NCBI RefSeq assembly: GCF_004346925.1
Contig: NZ_CP031167.1
Span: forward strand, 1,942,001-2,006,000
DNA from: Stenotrophomonas sp. ASS1
GTDB taxonomy: Bacteria > Pseudomonadota > Gammaproteobacteria > Xanthomonadales > Xanthomonadaceae
Direction of reading: 5' to 3'
Length of the DNA stretch: 64,000 bases
Shown: one piece after another, positions 46,428 through 55,384 of the stretch
Numbering within the stretch: the stretch's first letter is position 1
Layout: every line of letters begins with the position of its first letter
Position numbers and translations under genes: made by a program
Notes under the pieces: generated by a model
The model's database searches: none
What the model was told of the DNA's origin: nothing
Seen by the model: only the letters and a program-made list of their open reading frames with translations

Positions 46428-48017
46428 ATGAAACTGCCTGCCGCCTGGCTGTGCTGCCTGTTGCTGACCTCGCCGGCCTGGGCCGCGGATACCGTGGTCA
46501 GCGGCAAGGTCTACCTGGAGCGCGACGGCAAACCCGGGCGCGGTGCGACCGATCCGGGTCTGGCCGGGGTGCAGGTTTCCAACGGCGAGACCATCGTCAA
46601 GACGGCCGCCGACGGCAGCTACAGCCTGCCGGTGCGCGACGGCCAGACCGTGTTCGTGATCAAGCCCGATGCGTATTCGTTCCCGAAGGCGGCCGATGGC
46701 CTGCCTTCGTTCTGGCGCCACTACCGCCCGAACGGTTCACCGGCGCTGAAGTACGCTGGCATCGCCGCGACCAGCGACGTCACCCGCAACTGGGATTTCG
46801 CCCTGCAGTCGGATCGCCATGACAGCCGCCGTGGTTTCCAGATGCTGGTGTTCACCGATTCGCAGACCGCCAGCCTGAAGGACATCGGCTACTACCAGCA
46901 GTCGATCGTGGCGCCGCTGGTTGGCCAGACCAGGGCGCGCATGGGCACCACCCTGGGTGACATCGTCAACGACGACCTGACCCTGTACCCGGCGATCAAC
47001 AAGGTCACCACCGCGCTTGGCGTGCCGTGGTTCCACGTGCCGGGCAACCATGACCTCGACTTCGATGCGGCCAGCGACGAACACTCGCTGGACAGCTGGC
47101 GCAACATCTATGGCCCGGACACCTACGCGGTGGAAGAGGGCGGCGCCAGCTTCGTGTTCCTGGACGACGTGGTGTACGACCCCAAGGCCAAGCCGAAGTA
47201 TGTCGGTGGCCTGCGCGAAGACCAGTTCGCCTTCCTTGCCAGCTACCTGAAGGGCCTGCACAAGGATCGCCTGCTGGTGCTGGGCATGCACATCCCGCTG
47301 TTCGACGCCGCGCCGGGGCGCGAGACCTTCCGCCACGCCGATCGCCAGCGCCTGTTCGACCTGTTGAAGGACTTCCGCAACGTGCTGGTGCTCAGCGGCC
47401 ACAGCCACACCCAGCAGCACGTCTACCACGGCAAGGCCGAGGGCTGGAACGGCGACAAGCCGCTGCACGAATACAACGTCGGTGCCAACTGCGGTGCGTT
47501 CTGGTCGGGGGTGAAGAATGCCGCTGGCGTGCCGGACAGCACCATGAGCGATGGCACGCCGAAGGGCTATGCATTGCTCGACGTGGCCGGCAACGGCAGC
47601 TACAAGCTGCAGTACCGCGTGGCCGGCAAGCCGGCCAGCGAGCAGATCGGCCTGCATGCACCCAAGGTACTGCGCCAGGGGGCCTATCCGGCGTGGGGTG
47701 TCTACGCCAACGTCTACATGGGTGAGGACGCCAGCGTGGTCGAGTACCGCGTGGATGGCGGCGCCTGGCAGCCGATGAAGCAGGTCAGCCAGCCCGATCC
47801 GCGCCTGATGGTGGAGAACGTGGCCGATGATCTGGCCAACGGCCTGCGCGGCTACGACCGTTCGCCGGAGGCCACCGCGTCGCCGCACCTGTGGCGGGGC
47901 GCGCTGCCGACCGACCTGGCAACAGGCAGCCACAAGGTCGAAGTACGCTCCACCCAGCCTGATGGTGCAGTGTTCACCGCGACCACCAGCTACAGCCTGC
48001 AGACTGCCCAGCCCTGA
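46428..48017 (+). CDS. Secreted calcineurin-like phosphoesterase with C-terminal domain
   Basis: 529 residues from the ATG at 46428 with a signal peptide ending AWAA. An N-terminal beta-sandwich-like domain (TVVSGKVYLERDGKPGRG), then the metallophosphatase core: FTDSQT (Gln in place of the second His of DxH, as in a known subgroup), GDIVNDD, PGNHDLDFD, GMHIP and LSGHSHTQ. A C-terminal phosphoesterase-associated domain follows (EYRVDGGAWQPM). Periplasmic; substrate unknown. Confidence 0.85.
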   Translation: MKLPAAWLCCLLLTSPAWAADTVVSGKVYLERDGKPGRGATDPGLAGVQVSNGETIVKTAADGSYSLPVRDGQTVFVIKPDAYSFPKAADGLPSFWRHYRPNGSPALKYAGIAATSDVTRNWDFALQSDRHDSRRGFQMLVFTDSQTASLKDIGYYQQSIVAPLVGQTRARMGTTLGDIVNDDLTLYPAINKVTTALGVPWFHVPGNHDLDFDAASDEHSLDSWRNIYGPDTYAVEEGGASFVFLDDVVYDPKAKPKYVGGLREDQFAFLASYLKGLHKDRLLVLGMHIPLFDAAPGRETFRHADRQRLFDLLKDFRNVLVLSGHSHTQQHVYHGKAEGWNGDKPLHEYNVGANCGAFWSGVKNAAGVPDSTMSDGTPKGYALLDVAGNGSYKLQYRVAGKPASEQIGLHAPKVLRQGAYPAWGVYANVYMGEDASVVEYRVDGGAWQPMKQVSQPDPRLMVENVADDLANGLRGYDRSPEATASPHLWRGALPTDLATGSHKVEVRSTQPDGAVFTATTSYSLQTAQP

Positions 48018-48053
48018 TCCAGGGCGCCGCTGCCCAACGCGAAAGGACCCCGC

Positions 48054-48338
48054 ATGGATATCCGCTTCATGGCCGGCACCACGCCGGTGACCCTCAGCCG
48101 CCACTGGTTCACCGGCGCGATGCTGCTGCAGAGCGCCACCGAGAAGGTCTGGGTGCAGCACCCGCTGCATCCGGGCACCCACTTCTCGTTCTCGCTGGTA
48201 CAGTCGTGGCTGCGTCACATCGCCGGCCACGAAGTACTGGTCGAGCGCACCCGGCCGCTGTTGTTCGCCGGCTTCCGCCCGCAGCGCCTGCGCGTGCTGG
48301 TGGATGGCGTGCAGGTGGCCGAACAGGAAGGCATGTAG
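48054..48338 (+). CDS. Small conserved hypothetical protein
   Basis: 94 residues, GC-rich coding pattern like its neighbours, no signal or membrane segment. Contains TLSRHWFTGAMLLQSATEKV and ends VLVDGVQVAEQEGM. I do not recognise a family. It lies 36 bases after the phosphoesterase gene in the same direction and may be co-transcribed. Confidence 0.65.
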   Translation: MDIRFMAGTTPVTLSRHWFTGAMLLQSATEKVWVQHPLHPGTHFSFSLVQSWLRHIAGHEVLVERTRPLLFAGFRPQRLRVLVDGVQVAEQEGM

Positions 48339-48398
48339 GCCAACCTGAACCATCGGCGCGCTAGGCAAAGCCGCCCCGATGCCTGAGAATCGGGGCGA

Positions 48399-48412
48399 TT
48401 CAATCGATCCAA
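48399..48412. promoter_or_regulatory. LacI-type palindrome before glk
   Basis: TTCAATCGATCCAA (complement TTGGATCGATTGAA), 10 bases before the glk GTG. Matches sites at 52157, 61952, 62074 and 62824. A hairpin GCCCCGAT/ATCGGGGC (48373-48396) lies just upstream. Confidence 0.6.
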
Positions 48413-48422
48413 GCAGGCCAGC

Positions 48423-49445
48423 GTGACCATCGCAGCAGCGTCCCCGGTTTCCTCCGACTCCGCCCGCGGCGGTCGTCCGCGCCATCTGGTCGTTGCCGAT
48501 GTCGGCGGCACCTTCGCCCGCCTGGCCTTGGCTGAGACCCAACCCGGTCAGGCGCCGCGGCTGGGCAGCCATCGCACCTATGCCTGCGCCGAGCATCCCA
48601 GCCTGGCCGCGATCCTGGCCGATTTCACCGCATGCCTTGGCCAGCCGGTGCAGACCGCGGTGGTCGCCATCGCCGGCCTGCTCGATGGCGATGTGCTGAT
48701 CAACTCGAACCTGCCGTGGACAGTCTCGCTGTCGACCACGCGCGAACAGTCCGGCCTGCGCGAACTGCAGCTGATCAATGATTTCGAAGCGGTGGCGCTG
48801 GCCATCCCGTACCTGCAGCCGGAAACCCTGGTCCCACTGAATGGCGACGCCGATCCGGCGCAGGCCTTCCCGGCGCTGGTGCTGGGTGCCGGTACCGGCC
48901 TGGGTGCCGCGCTGCGTTTCGCCGATGGCGAGCGCCCGGTGCTGGCCAGCGAGATCGGCCATGCCGCGCTCGGCGCCGGCAACGCGCTGGAACTGCAGGT
49001 GCTGGGCAAACTGCTGCAGCGCTGGCCGCACGTGGACAACGAACGGGTGCTTTCCGGCAGCGGCCTGATGAACCTGTATCCGTGCCTGTGCGAACTGCGC
49101 GGCGTCACCCCGGTGTGGACCAGCACCGAGGCACTGATCGGCGCCGCGCGCAGTGGCGAGGACGCGCTTGCTGTGGAAACGTTGCAGGTGTTCTGTGCCT
49201 GGCTGGGCAGCCTGGCCGGCGACGCGGCGATCGCCGTCGGCGCGCGCTCGGTATACCTGGCCGGGGGCATTTCCGCGCATGTGCAGGATTTCCTGGCCGA
49301 TGGCCGCTTCCGTGAGCGCTTCCTCAACAAGGGCGTGCTGACCGAGGTGCTGCGCCAGGTGCCGGTATGGCGGGTGGAGCACGGCCAGCTGGGCGTGCTC
49401 GGTGCAGCGGTCTGGCACGCCGCACGGCAGCCCACGCACGACTGA
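48423..49445 (+). CDS. glk: Glucokinase
   Basis: 340 residues from a GTG at 48423. The ROK-unrelated bacterial Glk fold: phosphate-1 loop VVADVGGTFARLALAE, NDFEAVALAIPYL with catalytic Asp, LGAGTGLGAALRF, and EIGHAALG with glucose contacts. Phosphorylates glucose at the entry to glycolysis/Entner-Doudoroff. Followed by the glycosylasparaginase and cutC; the palindrome at 48399 suggests sugar-dependent control. Confidence 0.93.
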   Translation: MTIAAASPVSSDSARGGRPRHLVVADVGGTFARLALAETQPGQAPRLGSHRTYACAEHPSLAAILADFTACLGQPVQTAVVAIAGLLDGDVLINSNLPWTVSLSTTREQSGLRELQLINDFEAVALAIPYLQPETLVPLNGDADPAQAFPALVLGAGTGLGAALRFADGERPVLASEIGHAALGAGNALELQVLGKLLQRWPHVDNERVLSGSGLMNLYPCLCELRGVTPVWTSTEALIGAARSGEDALAVETLQVFCAWLGSLAGDAAIAVGARSVYLAGGISAHVQDFLADGRFRERFLNKGVLTEVLRQVPVWRVEHGQLGVLGAAVWHAARQPTHD

Positions 49446-49496
49446 TCGGCAGGGCCGGCATCGGGCCGGCCGTGCATTGCAGACTGGGAGGGGAAG

Positions 49497-50495
49497 ATGG
49501 TGGATCGCAGGCAGTTCCTGCAGGCCGGTGCCCTGGCCGCAGGCATGGCGGCATTGCCGGGCGTGCAGGCGCGCACGCAGGGTGGTGCCAGGGTGGTTTC
49601 GACCTGGGACTTCGGCGTGCCGGCCAACCAGGCCGCGTGGAAGGTGCTGGCGCAGGGCGGCAGCGCGCTGGATGCGGTGGAAGCAGGCGCACGCTGGGCC
49701 GAGAGCGAGCTGTGCAACCCCACCGTCGGCCATTGCGGCAACCCGGATCGCGACGGCGTGCTGAGCCTGGACGCGAGCATCATGGACGGCGATGGCCGTT
49801 GCGGTGCAGTGGCTGCGCTGGTCGACATCCTGCATCCGGTGTCGGTGGCGCGCAAAGTGATGGAGAACAGCCCGCACGTGCTGCTGGTGGGCGAGGGCGC
49901 GCAGCAGTTCGCGGTGCAGCAGGGTTTCGAGCGCAAGCACCTGCTGACGCCGCAGGCCGAAGCGGCCTGGCGCGAGTGGCTGAAGACCGAGAAGTACCAG
50001 CCGCAGATCAATGCCGAGCGCCGCGGTATTCCCGGCAACAGCGACAACCACGACACCATCGGCATGCTGGCGCTGGATGCCAAGGGCCATCTGGCCGGTG
50101 CCTGCACCACCAGCGGCATGGCCTGGAAACTGCACGGTCGCGTCGGCGACAGCCCGATCATCGGTGCCGGCCTGTACGTCGACAACGAAGTGGGCGCGGC
50201 CACTGCTTCGGGCGTGGGTGAGGAGATGATCCGCAACGCCGCCTCGTTCCTGGTAGTCGAGTTGATGCGGCAGGGCCGCTCGCCGGCGCGGGCCTGCCGC
50301 GAAGCGATCGACCGCGTGGTGCGCAAGCGCCCTGAAGCGAGCAAGACACTGCAGGTCTGCTTCCTGGCCATGAACAAGCAGGGTGAGGTCGGCGCTTACG
50401 CGCTGCATCGTGGTTTTGTCTATGCGGTGTGCGATGCACAGCGCCAGGATGACCTGCGCGACTCGCCATCGATCTACACGAGCACCCAGACGTGA
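49497..50495 (+). CDS. N4-(beta-N-acetylglucosaminyl)-L-asparaginase (glycosylasparaginase)
   Basis: 332 residues. The N-terminus VDRRQFLQAGALAAGMAAL has a twin-arginine-like signal (RRQFL), implying export of a folded protein. Ntn-hydrolase of the asparaginase-2 family; autocleavage would free Thr187 in GNSDNHDTIGMLALD as nucleophile, with GRVGDSPIIGAGLY binding substrate. It splits the GlcNAc-Asn bond left after protein and glycan breakdown. Overlaps cutC by 4 bases. Confidence 0.92.
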   Translation: MVDRRQFLQAGALAAGMAALPGVQARTQGGARVVSTWDFGVPANQAAWKVLAQGGSALDAVEAGARWAESELCNPTVGHCGNPDRDGVLSLDASIMDGDGRCGAVAALVDILHPVSVARKVMENSPHVLLVGEGAQQFAVQQGFERKHLLTPQAEAAWREWLKTEKYQPQINAERRGIPGNSDNHDTIGMLALDAKGHLAGACTTSGMAWKLHGRVGDSPIIGAGLYVDNEVGAATASGVGEEMIRNAASFLVVELMRQGRSPARACREAIDRVVRKRPEASKTLQVCFLAMNKQGEVGAYALHRGFVYAVCDAQRQDDLRDSPSIYTSTQT

Positions 50496-51223
50496 GCACG
50501 CGGCTCACCCTGGAGATCGCCAGCAATTCGCTGGCATCGGCGCTGGCCGCGCAGGCCGGCGGTGCCGACCGCATCGAGCTGTTCGACAACCTGGCCGAAG
50601 GCGGCACCACACCGTCGTTCGCCAGCATTGCGATTGCCCGCGAACGCCTGTCGATTCCGCTGTTCGTGCTGGTGCGGCCGCGCCCGGGCGACTTCCACTA
50701 CGACGGGCTGGAAGCCGAACTGATGCTGCGTGACATCGCGCAGTGCCGCGCACTGGGCTGCGATGGCGTGGTGATCGGCGCGCTGGATGTACAGGCCGGG
50801 ATCGACGTGGCGCTGTGCCGCGAGCTGGTGCAGGCTGCCGGGCCGTTGCAGGTGACCTTCCATCGCGCCTTCGATGCCGCCCGCGATCTGCCCGCCGCGC
50901 TGGAGCAGGTGATCGGGCTGGGCTGCCAGCGCGTGCTGACCTCGGGCGGTCAGGTCAGTGCGGAGGCCGGTGCCGATGTGCTGGCAGGCCTCGTTACCCA
51001 GGCAGCAGGCCGCATTACGGTGATGGCTGGTGCCGGATTGGCACCGGGCAACATCGCTACCGTGGCAAGGCAGACCGGCTGCACCGAACTGCACGCCTCG
51101 GCCAAGGGCCTGCGCCGCTCGGCGATGCAGTTCCAGAACCCGGCGCTGCGCGGACTGGACCCGGACTGGAGCCAGACCGCGACCGCCACCGTAGCTTCGC
51201 TGCGGCAGGCGCTGGACGGTTGA
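50492..51223 (+). CDS. cutC: CutC-family TIM-barrel protein
   Basis: 243 residues from a GTG at 50492. Family motifs: GGADRIELFDNLAEGGTTPS, VLVRPRPGDFHYDGLE, TFHRAFDAARD and VLTSGGQVSAEAG. Named for copper homeostasis in E. coli, but the biochemical role is unsettled. Translational overlap with the glycosylasparaginase gene hints at a role in sugar-residue handling rather than copper. Confidence 0.9.
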   Translation: MSTRLTLEIASNSLASALAAQAGGADRIELFDNLAEGGTTPSFASIAIARERLSIPLFVLVRPRPGDFHYDGLEAELMLRDIAQCRALGCDGVVIGALDVQAGIDVALCRELVQAAGPLQVTFHRAFDAARDLPAALEQVIGLGCQRVLTSGGQVSAEAGADVLAGLVTQAAGRITVMAGAGLAPGNIATVARQTGCTELHASAKGLRRSAMQFQNPALRGLDPDWSQTATATVASLRQALDG

Positions 51224-51231
51224 ACGCCGCC

Positions 51232-51266
51232 GGGGTCGGATCCCTTCGCAGAAGGGCTCCGACCCC
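51232..51266. repeat. Palindromic hairpin after cutC
   Basis: GGGGTCGGATCCCTTC and GAAGGGCTCCGACCCC around a 3-base loop, nearly perfect. Nine bases after the cutC stop; may serve as a transcript end. Related in form to the hairpin at 62470-62510. Confidence 0.75.
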
Positions 51267-51436
51267 ACTGTTCGCGATGGATGGGGCGCTGGATCAGATG
51301 ACGCTTCAGGCACATGTGATTGCCGGGGTCGAAGCGGCAAGTCACGGAAAGTAAACGTCATCTGCGTCTGCATATGGCGGAGCACGGTATCAGTCCGGAC
51401 AGTGTGGCCGACCATCCTTCGACCGCGAGCGCCCAG

Positions 51437-51994
51437 ATGTTTCAACTGCTTCCGCTGCTCTCCTGTTTGCTTGCGCTCAGTGCGAGTGGCGCCGAAGAGG
51501 TTTCGGCATCCGTGTGGCAGTGGCACGAAGCCAATGGCGAGGAAGGTCGAGAGATCCTGCCTATGCCCGGCGTGAAACTGGCGCCAGCCGCTCGGGGCGC
51601 ATTCGTCGACAGGCGCATGCATGAAGTTGGGGGAAAGCGCTTTCGCGCGCTGTATCAGGTATTCGATTCAAACGCCGATAATCCGATGGGCCGTTGTGGC
51701 GCGGGGCGCGAGATCGAACTCTACGTCTACGAATTGATCCCGCCCAAGCCTGTCGAGCGGGGCAGGATACTGATCAGTAGTTGCCTTGAGACCGTGTCCC
51801 TGGCCAGCCAGAACTCGGGAAGTCCCGAAAGTGAGTCCGACTTTTCCTCGGTGGTCTGGCAGCACGACGGGTTCACCATCACGTGGTGGGGTGCCGGGTC
51901 CGACGGAAAGGGCTCAAGCCACTATGCACTCCGCAATGGCCGTTTTGTCCCGGCTCAATCGGACGAGAGAAGCCGCTGGGGGCGGACAAAATAG
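51437..51994 (+). CDS. Secreted hypothetical protein
   Basis: 185 residues from the ATG at 51437, which gives a signal peptide (FQLLPLLSCLLALSASGAEE). The mature part has two further cysteines (GRCGAGRE, SSCLETVS) and Trp-rich strands (SVVWQHDGFTITWWGAG). No family recognised. Base composition is less GC-rich than its neighbours, and it is flanked by a palindrome and a non-coding stretch, so it may be an acquired gene. The frame is open upstream to 51320. Confidence 0.6.
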   Translation: MFQLLPLLSCLLALSASGAEEVSASVWQWHEANGEEGREILPMPGVKLAPAARGAFVDRRMHEVGGKRFRALYQVFDSNADNPMGRCGAGREIELYVYELIPPKPVERGRILISSCLETVSLASQNSGSPESESDFSSVVWQHDGFTITWWGAGSDGKGSSHYALRNGRFVPAQSDERSRWGRTK

Positions 51995-52276
51995 TTCCGC
52001 GCACGATTGTCGCGATCGTGTCATTGACGTGTGCGCCGTCTTCTCAGCGATGTTTCGCAACCCTTTGATTGTTCTGGATACCTGCAGCCGATAACGGCAT
52101 TACGCCAAGTGTTGCTGCGTCGCCGCATGCCCGGCGCGGTTCAGCTGTGCTTTAGTTTGGATCGATCCACAGGGGAGGGCGCCGTATCGGTCTTGAACCG
52201 ATCCAGGTGCCCGGATCAGCCGTAGTGCCGCGCCACCACCCGTCCGTGCGTCCACACTTTCGAAGAGCAACCACCC
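51995..52276. other. Non-coding region before the first TonB receptor
   Basis: No convincing ORF or RNA gene is seen. It contains the TGGATCGATCCA palindrome described separately and a weak dyad CACGAT/ATCGTG near 52003-52021. Confidence 0.5.
52157..52170. promoter_or_regulatory. LacI-type palindrome before the first TonB receptor
   Basis: TTGGATCGATCCAC, containing the perfect 12-bp palindrome TGGATCGATCCA (52158-52169), 107 bases before the receptor start. Same family as the sites at 48399, 61952, 62074 and 62824. Confidence 0.6.
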
Positions 52277-55234
52277 ATGGCTCAGATCGTCCGCAAGCGT
52301 CGTCACCTGCTGTCCCAGGCCCTGGTCCTGGCCCTGTTGCCCCTGGCGGCCAGCGCGCAGGAGGCCGCCAACTCGTCCGCCAAGGATCTCGACGCGGTCA
52401 CCGTCACCGGTTCGCGCATCAAGCGCGCCAGCGTCGAAGGTCCGGCGCCGGTCAACGTGATCACTGCCGCACAGATCCAGAAGGAAGGCTTCGTCAGCGT
52501 GTACGACGCGCTGAAGACACTCACTGAAGCCACCGGCACCGTCGAGGCGGCCTCGCAGTGGGGCTCGCATACGCCCAATGCCAGCGGCCTGAACCTGCGC
52601 GGGATGGGCCCGAACCGCTCGCTGCTGCTGGTCAACGGCCGCCGCGTGGCCGACTACCCGCTGCCCTACGGTGGCGAAACCAACTTCTCCAACTACGGCA
52701 ACATTCCCGCTGCCGCAGTCGAGCGCATCGAAGTACTGACCGGTGGCGCCTCGGCCATCTATGGCTCGGATGCGATCGCCGGCGTGGTCAACGTCATCCT
52801 GAAGACCAACTATGACGGCGACGAAGTACGCGTGCGCGGTGGTACCTCCACCGAAGGCGGCCGCGATACCTGGGATCTGTCCTGGGCCGGCGGCAAGACC
52901 GGCGACAACTGGAGCGTGACCTACGCGCTGCAGTACACCAAGCGCGATCCGCTGTTCGGACGTGACCGTCCGCAGATGGACGATGCCGACGATGCGCCGT
53001 ACCCGTCCTGGAACATGGAACAACGCAAGGTCGGCTTCCGTCCCACCGCCGGCCTGGCGCTGATCGATCCCACCACCGGCCAGCGCCTGGCGCCGCCCAC
53101 CGGCACCTGCGAGAAGTTCGATGGCGAGTACTACACCGCCGATCGCCTGGTCTACAACTACGCCGCCAACACCATCACCAACACCGGCCGCCTGTGCGGC
53201 ATGAGCGCCGACTACGCCAACTGGCTGCTCACCGGCGGTGCCGAGAACGTGTCCGGCAACCTGTATGCCACCTTCGATTTCAGCAATGACCTGCAGGCCT
53301 GGACCAACCTGGCGGTGTACCGCTCCGAAGCGATCTGGGGCACCAATCCGCCCGGCGTGTCGCTGATCGACGATGACAACGGCTACTACTGGGATGCCAA
53401 CCGCAACCGCCCGATCCTCGGCGTGCGCCAGTTCACCCCGAACGAGGTGGGCGGCCTGGATACGCTGCGTAACACCAACCGCGAACTGTCCTGGGACTGG
53501 AGTGCGGGCCTGCGTGGTCGCCTGGCCGATCGCTTCGACTGGAGCGCCACGGTGGGCCGTTCCTACTACCGCGTCGAAGAGCGGCAGAACGTGGTCGACA
53601 AGCAGAAGTCGTACGACTATTTCCTCGGCCCGAAGCTGGGTACTACCGCCGACGGCGAGGCGATCTATGCGTTGAACGAATCGCGCTGGTGGAACCCGCT
53701 GACGCCGGACCAGTACTGGCAGATGGGCACGGTGGCGAACAACCGTGCGTCCTCATGGGTCAACCAGGCGTCGGCGGACATCACCGGCGAGCTGTTCCAG
53801 GGCTGGGCCGGCCCCATCTCGTTCGCGGCGGTGGCCGAAGTCGCGCAGCAGGGCTATCACCTCAGTCCCGATCCGCGCGCCGGCATCGACTTCGACCTGC
53901 AGAACGTCGATCGCGGTGGCGGCGAGCGCACCCGCTATTCGGCCGGTGTCGAGTTCAAGATTCCGCTGCTGGAAAGCGTGACCGCCACTGCGGCCGCGCG
54001 CTATGACCGCTATGGCAGCTACAAGGCTGACAACAGCGGCGAAGCGCTGGACATCGGCAGCCAGAAGGAGACCACCTGGAATGTCGGCCTGGAATGGCGC
54101 CCGGTGGAGTCGCTGCTGGTGCGTGGCTCCTATGCCACCAGCTTCCATGCGCCGGACATGCACTACCTGCTGGGCCAGCCCAGCAGCTCCGAAGTGCAGA
54201 CCTATGACCGCCTGCGCTGCATCCAGAGCGGTGCGTACCTGGTCAACAACTGTGGCGTGGGCAATACCGATGTCTGGTACACGTTCGATGTGAACCGGCG
54301 TGGCACGCCGCTGCTGCGCTCGGAGACCGGTGATTCGTGGACGGTCGGTTTCGTCTGGGACGTGATGCCCAATCTCTCGGTCAGTGCCGACTACTGGGCA
54401 ATCAAGCTGGAAGACATGATCGTCGACGTTGGCTCCGACGAGGTGCTGGCCAGCGAAGCGGGCTGCCTGACCGGCAAGAACATGGACGGTACGCCGTGGG
54501 CCAATCCGGCCGGTGGCGAGTACTGCGCCGGCATCCTGGCCCGCGTGAACCGTGACAGCAACGGCCGCCTGGTATCGATCGAGCGCGGCCCGTTCAACCT
54601 GGCCAGCCGCGAAGTGCGCGGCATCGACCTGACCGCGCGCTATCGCCTGGAAACCGCGCAGTGGGGCAGCTTCCAGCTCGGCCTGAACTACACCAACCAG
54701 ATCTCAACCAAGGAACAGCGTTACGCCAACGATCCGAACCCGGAGCGTCGTGACCGTGACCTGCGCAGCAAGCTGCGCGCGAGCCTGGCCTGGCAGCGTG
54801 GCAATTGGAATGCCAATGTCTATGCCGATCGCATCGGTTCGGTGCCGGGCGTGCGCTACCACTGGGGCACCGATCGCCTGAACAATCCTGGCGGCTGCCT
54901 GCCGTTCGCCGATGGTTACGTGCCCAGCGACAGCCCGTCGCTCAACTGCCTGGAGCCGGCGACGCGTCCGGACGGCTCGCCGAATCCGAATCCCAACGCC
55001 GGCCAGCAGACGGCGCGCTACTACGGGCGGGTCGGGCCGTTCATCACCTGGAACTTCAACGTGGGCTACCAGGTGACCGAGCACGCCAAGGTCAACGTCT
55101 ACGTCAACAACGCGTTCAACTCGGCCAGCTGGAACCACAAGGACCCGTACAAGCTGGATTACGACTTCGCCCCGACCCGGTTGCTGGGCGCGGTCGGCCG
55201 CGAGTTCGCGCTGGAGTATGTGTTCACCTTCTAA
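52277..55234 (+). CDS. TonB-dependent outer-membrane receptor
   Basis: 985 residues. Signal peptide to ASAQ; TonB-box-like segment LDAVTVTGSRI; plug domain (PAPVNVITAAQIQKEG, LNLRGMGPNRSLLLVNGRRV, ERIEVLTGGASAIYGSDAIA); then a 22-strand-type barrel ending in the aromatic FALEYVFTF. Large receptors with VNGRRV and GASAIYGSDA motifs are common for glycans or peptides in Xanthomonadaceae. Substrate unknown; the upstream palindrome links it to glk and the GH92 locus. CATGG start with no strong ribosome site. Confidence 0.92.
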   Translation: MAQIVRKRRHLLSQALVLALLPLAASAQEAANSSAKDLDAVTVTGSRIKRASVEGPAPVNVITAAQIQKEGFVSVYDALKTLTEATGTVEAASQWGSHTPNASGLNLRGMGPNRSLLLVNGRRVADYPLPYGGETNFSNYGNIPAAAVERIEVLTGGASAIYGSDAIAGVVNVILKTNYDGDEVRVRGGTSTEGGRDTWDLSWAGGKTGDNWSVTYALQYTKRDPLFGRDRPQMDDADDAPYPSWNMEQRKVGFRPTAGLALIDPTTGQRLAPPTGTCEKFDGEYYTADRLVYNYAANTITNTGRLCGMSADYANWLLTGGAENVSGNLYATFDFSNDLQAWTNLAVYRSEAIWGTNPPGVSLIDDDNGYYWDANRNRPILGVRQFTPNEVGGLDTLRNTNRELSWDWSAGLRGRLADRFDWSATVGRSYYRVEERQNVVDKQKSYDYFLGPKLGTTADGEAIYALNESRWWNPLTPDQYWQMGTVANNRASSWVNQASADITGELFQGWAGPISFAAVAEVAQQGYHLSPDPRAGIDFDLQNVDRGGGERTRYSAGVEFKIPLLESVTATAAARYDRYGSYKADNSGEALDIGSQKETTWNVGLEWRPVESLLVRGSYATSFHAPDMHYLLGQPSSSEVQTYDRLRCIQSGAYLVNNCGVGNTDVWYTFDVNRRGTPLLRSETGDSWTVGFVWDVMPNLSVSADYWAIKLEDMIVDVGSDEVLASEAGCLTGKNMDGTPWANPAGGEYCAGILARVNRDSNGRLVSIERGPFNLASREVRGIDLTARYRLETAQWGSFQLGLNYTNQISTKEQRYANDPNPERRDRDLRSKLRASLAWQRGNWNANVYADRIGSVPGVRYHWGTDRLNNPGGCLPFADGYVPSDSPSLNCLEPATRPDGSPNPNPNAGQQTARYYGRVGPFITWNFNVGYQVTEHAKVNVYVNNAFNSASWNHKDPYKLDYDFAPTRLLGAVGREFALEYVFTF

Positions 55235-55252
55235 CGAGACTGCCCATCGTCA

Positions 55253-55276
55253 GTAGATCCACGCCATGCGTGGATG
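55253..55276. repeat. SMAG-type palindrome, single unit
   Basis: GTAGATCCACGCCATGCGTG followed by GATG: GTAG head and an ATCCACGC/GCGTGGAT stem. A counterpart in inverse orientation lies at 62539-62561. Confidence 0.8.
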
Positions 55277-55319
55277 CGGACACCTGGATGCCCATTCAGG
55301 AAATGCGGACAGGCTGGAT

Positions 55320-55350
55320 TTGACCTTCCCACGATGGCAAGGTTTAGCCT
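55320..55350 (+). promoter_or_regulatory. CueR-type promoter of copA
   Basis: TTGACC at 55320-55325, 19-bp spacer, TAGCCT at 55345-55350. The spacer holds the dyad ACCTTCCCACGATGGCAAGG, with ACCTT and AAGGT as inverted ends. This long-spacer architecture is diagnostic of MerR-family activation by DNA distortion. Confidence 0.9.
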
Positions 55351-55384
55351 GTCCGCATCCAGAAGGAACCCCGGGAATCCGATC

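Noticed and set aside
46737..50408. Reverse-strand open frame of 1223 codons across several genes
   Set aside because: It lies antisense to the phosphoesterase, glk, glycosylasparaginase and their gaps. High GC removes stops in this frame. The translation is His/Gln/Arg-rich without domains.
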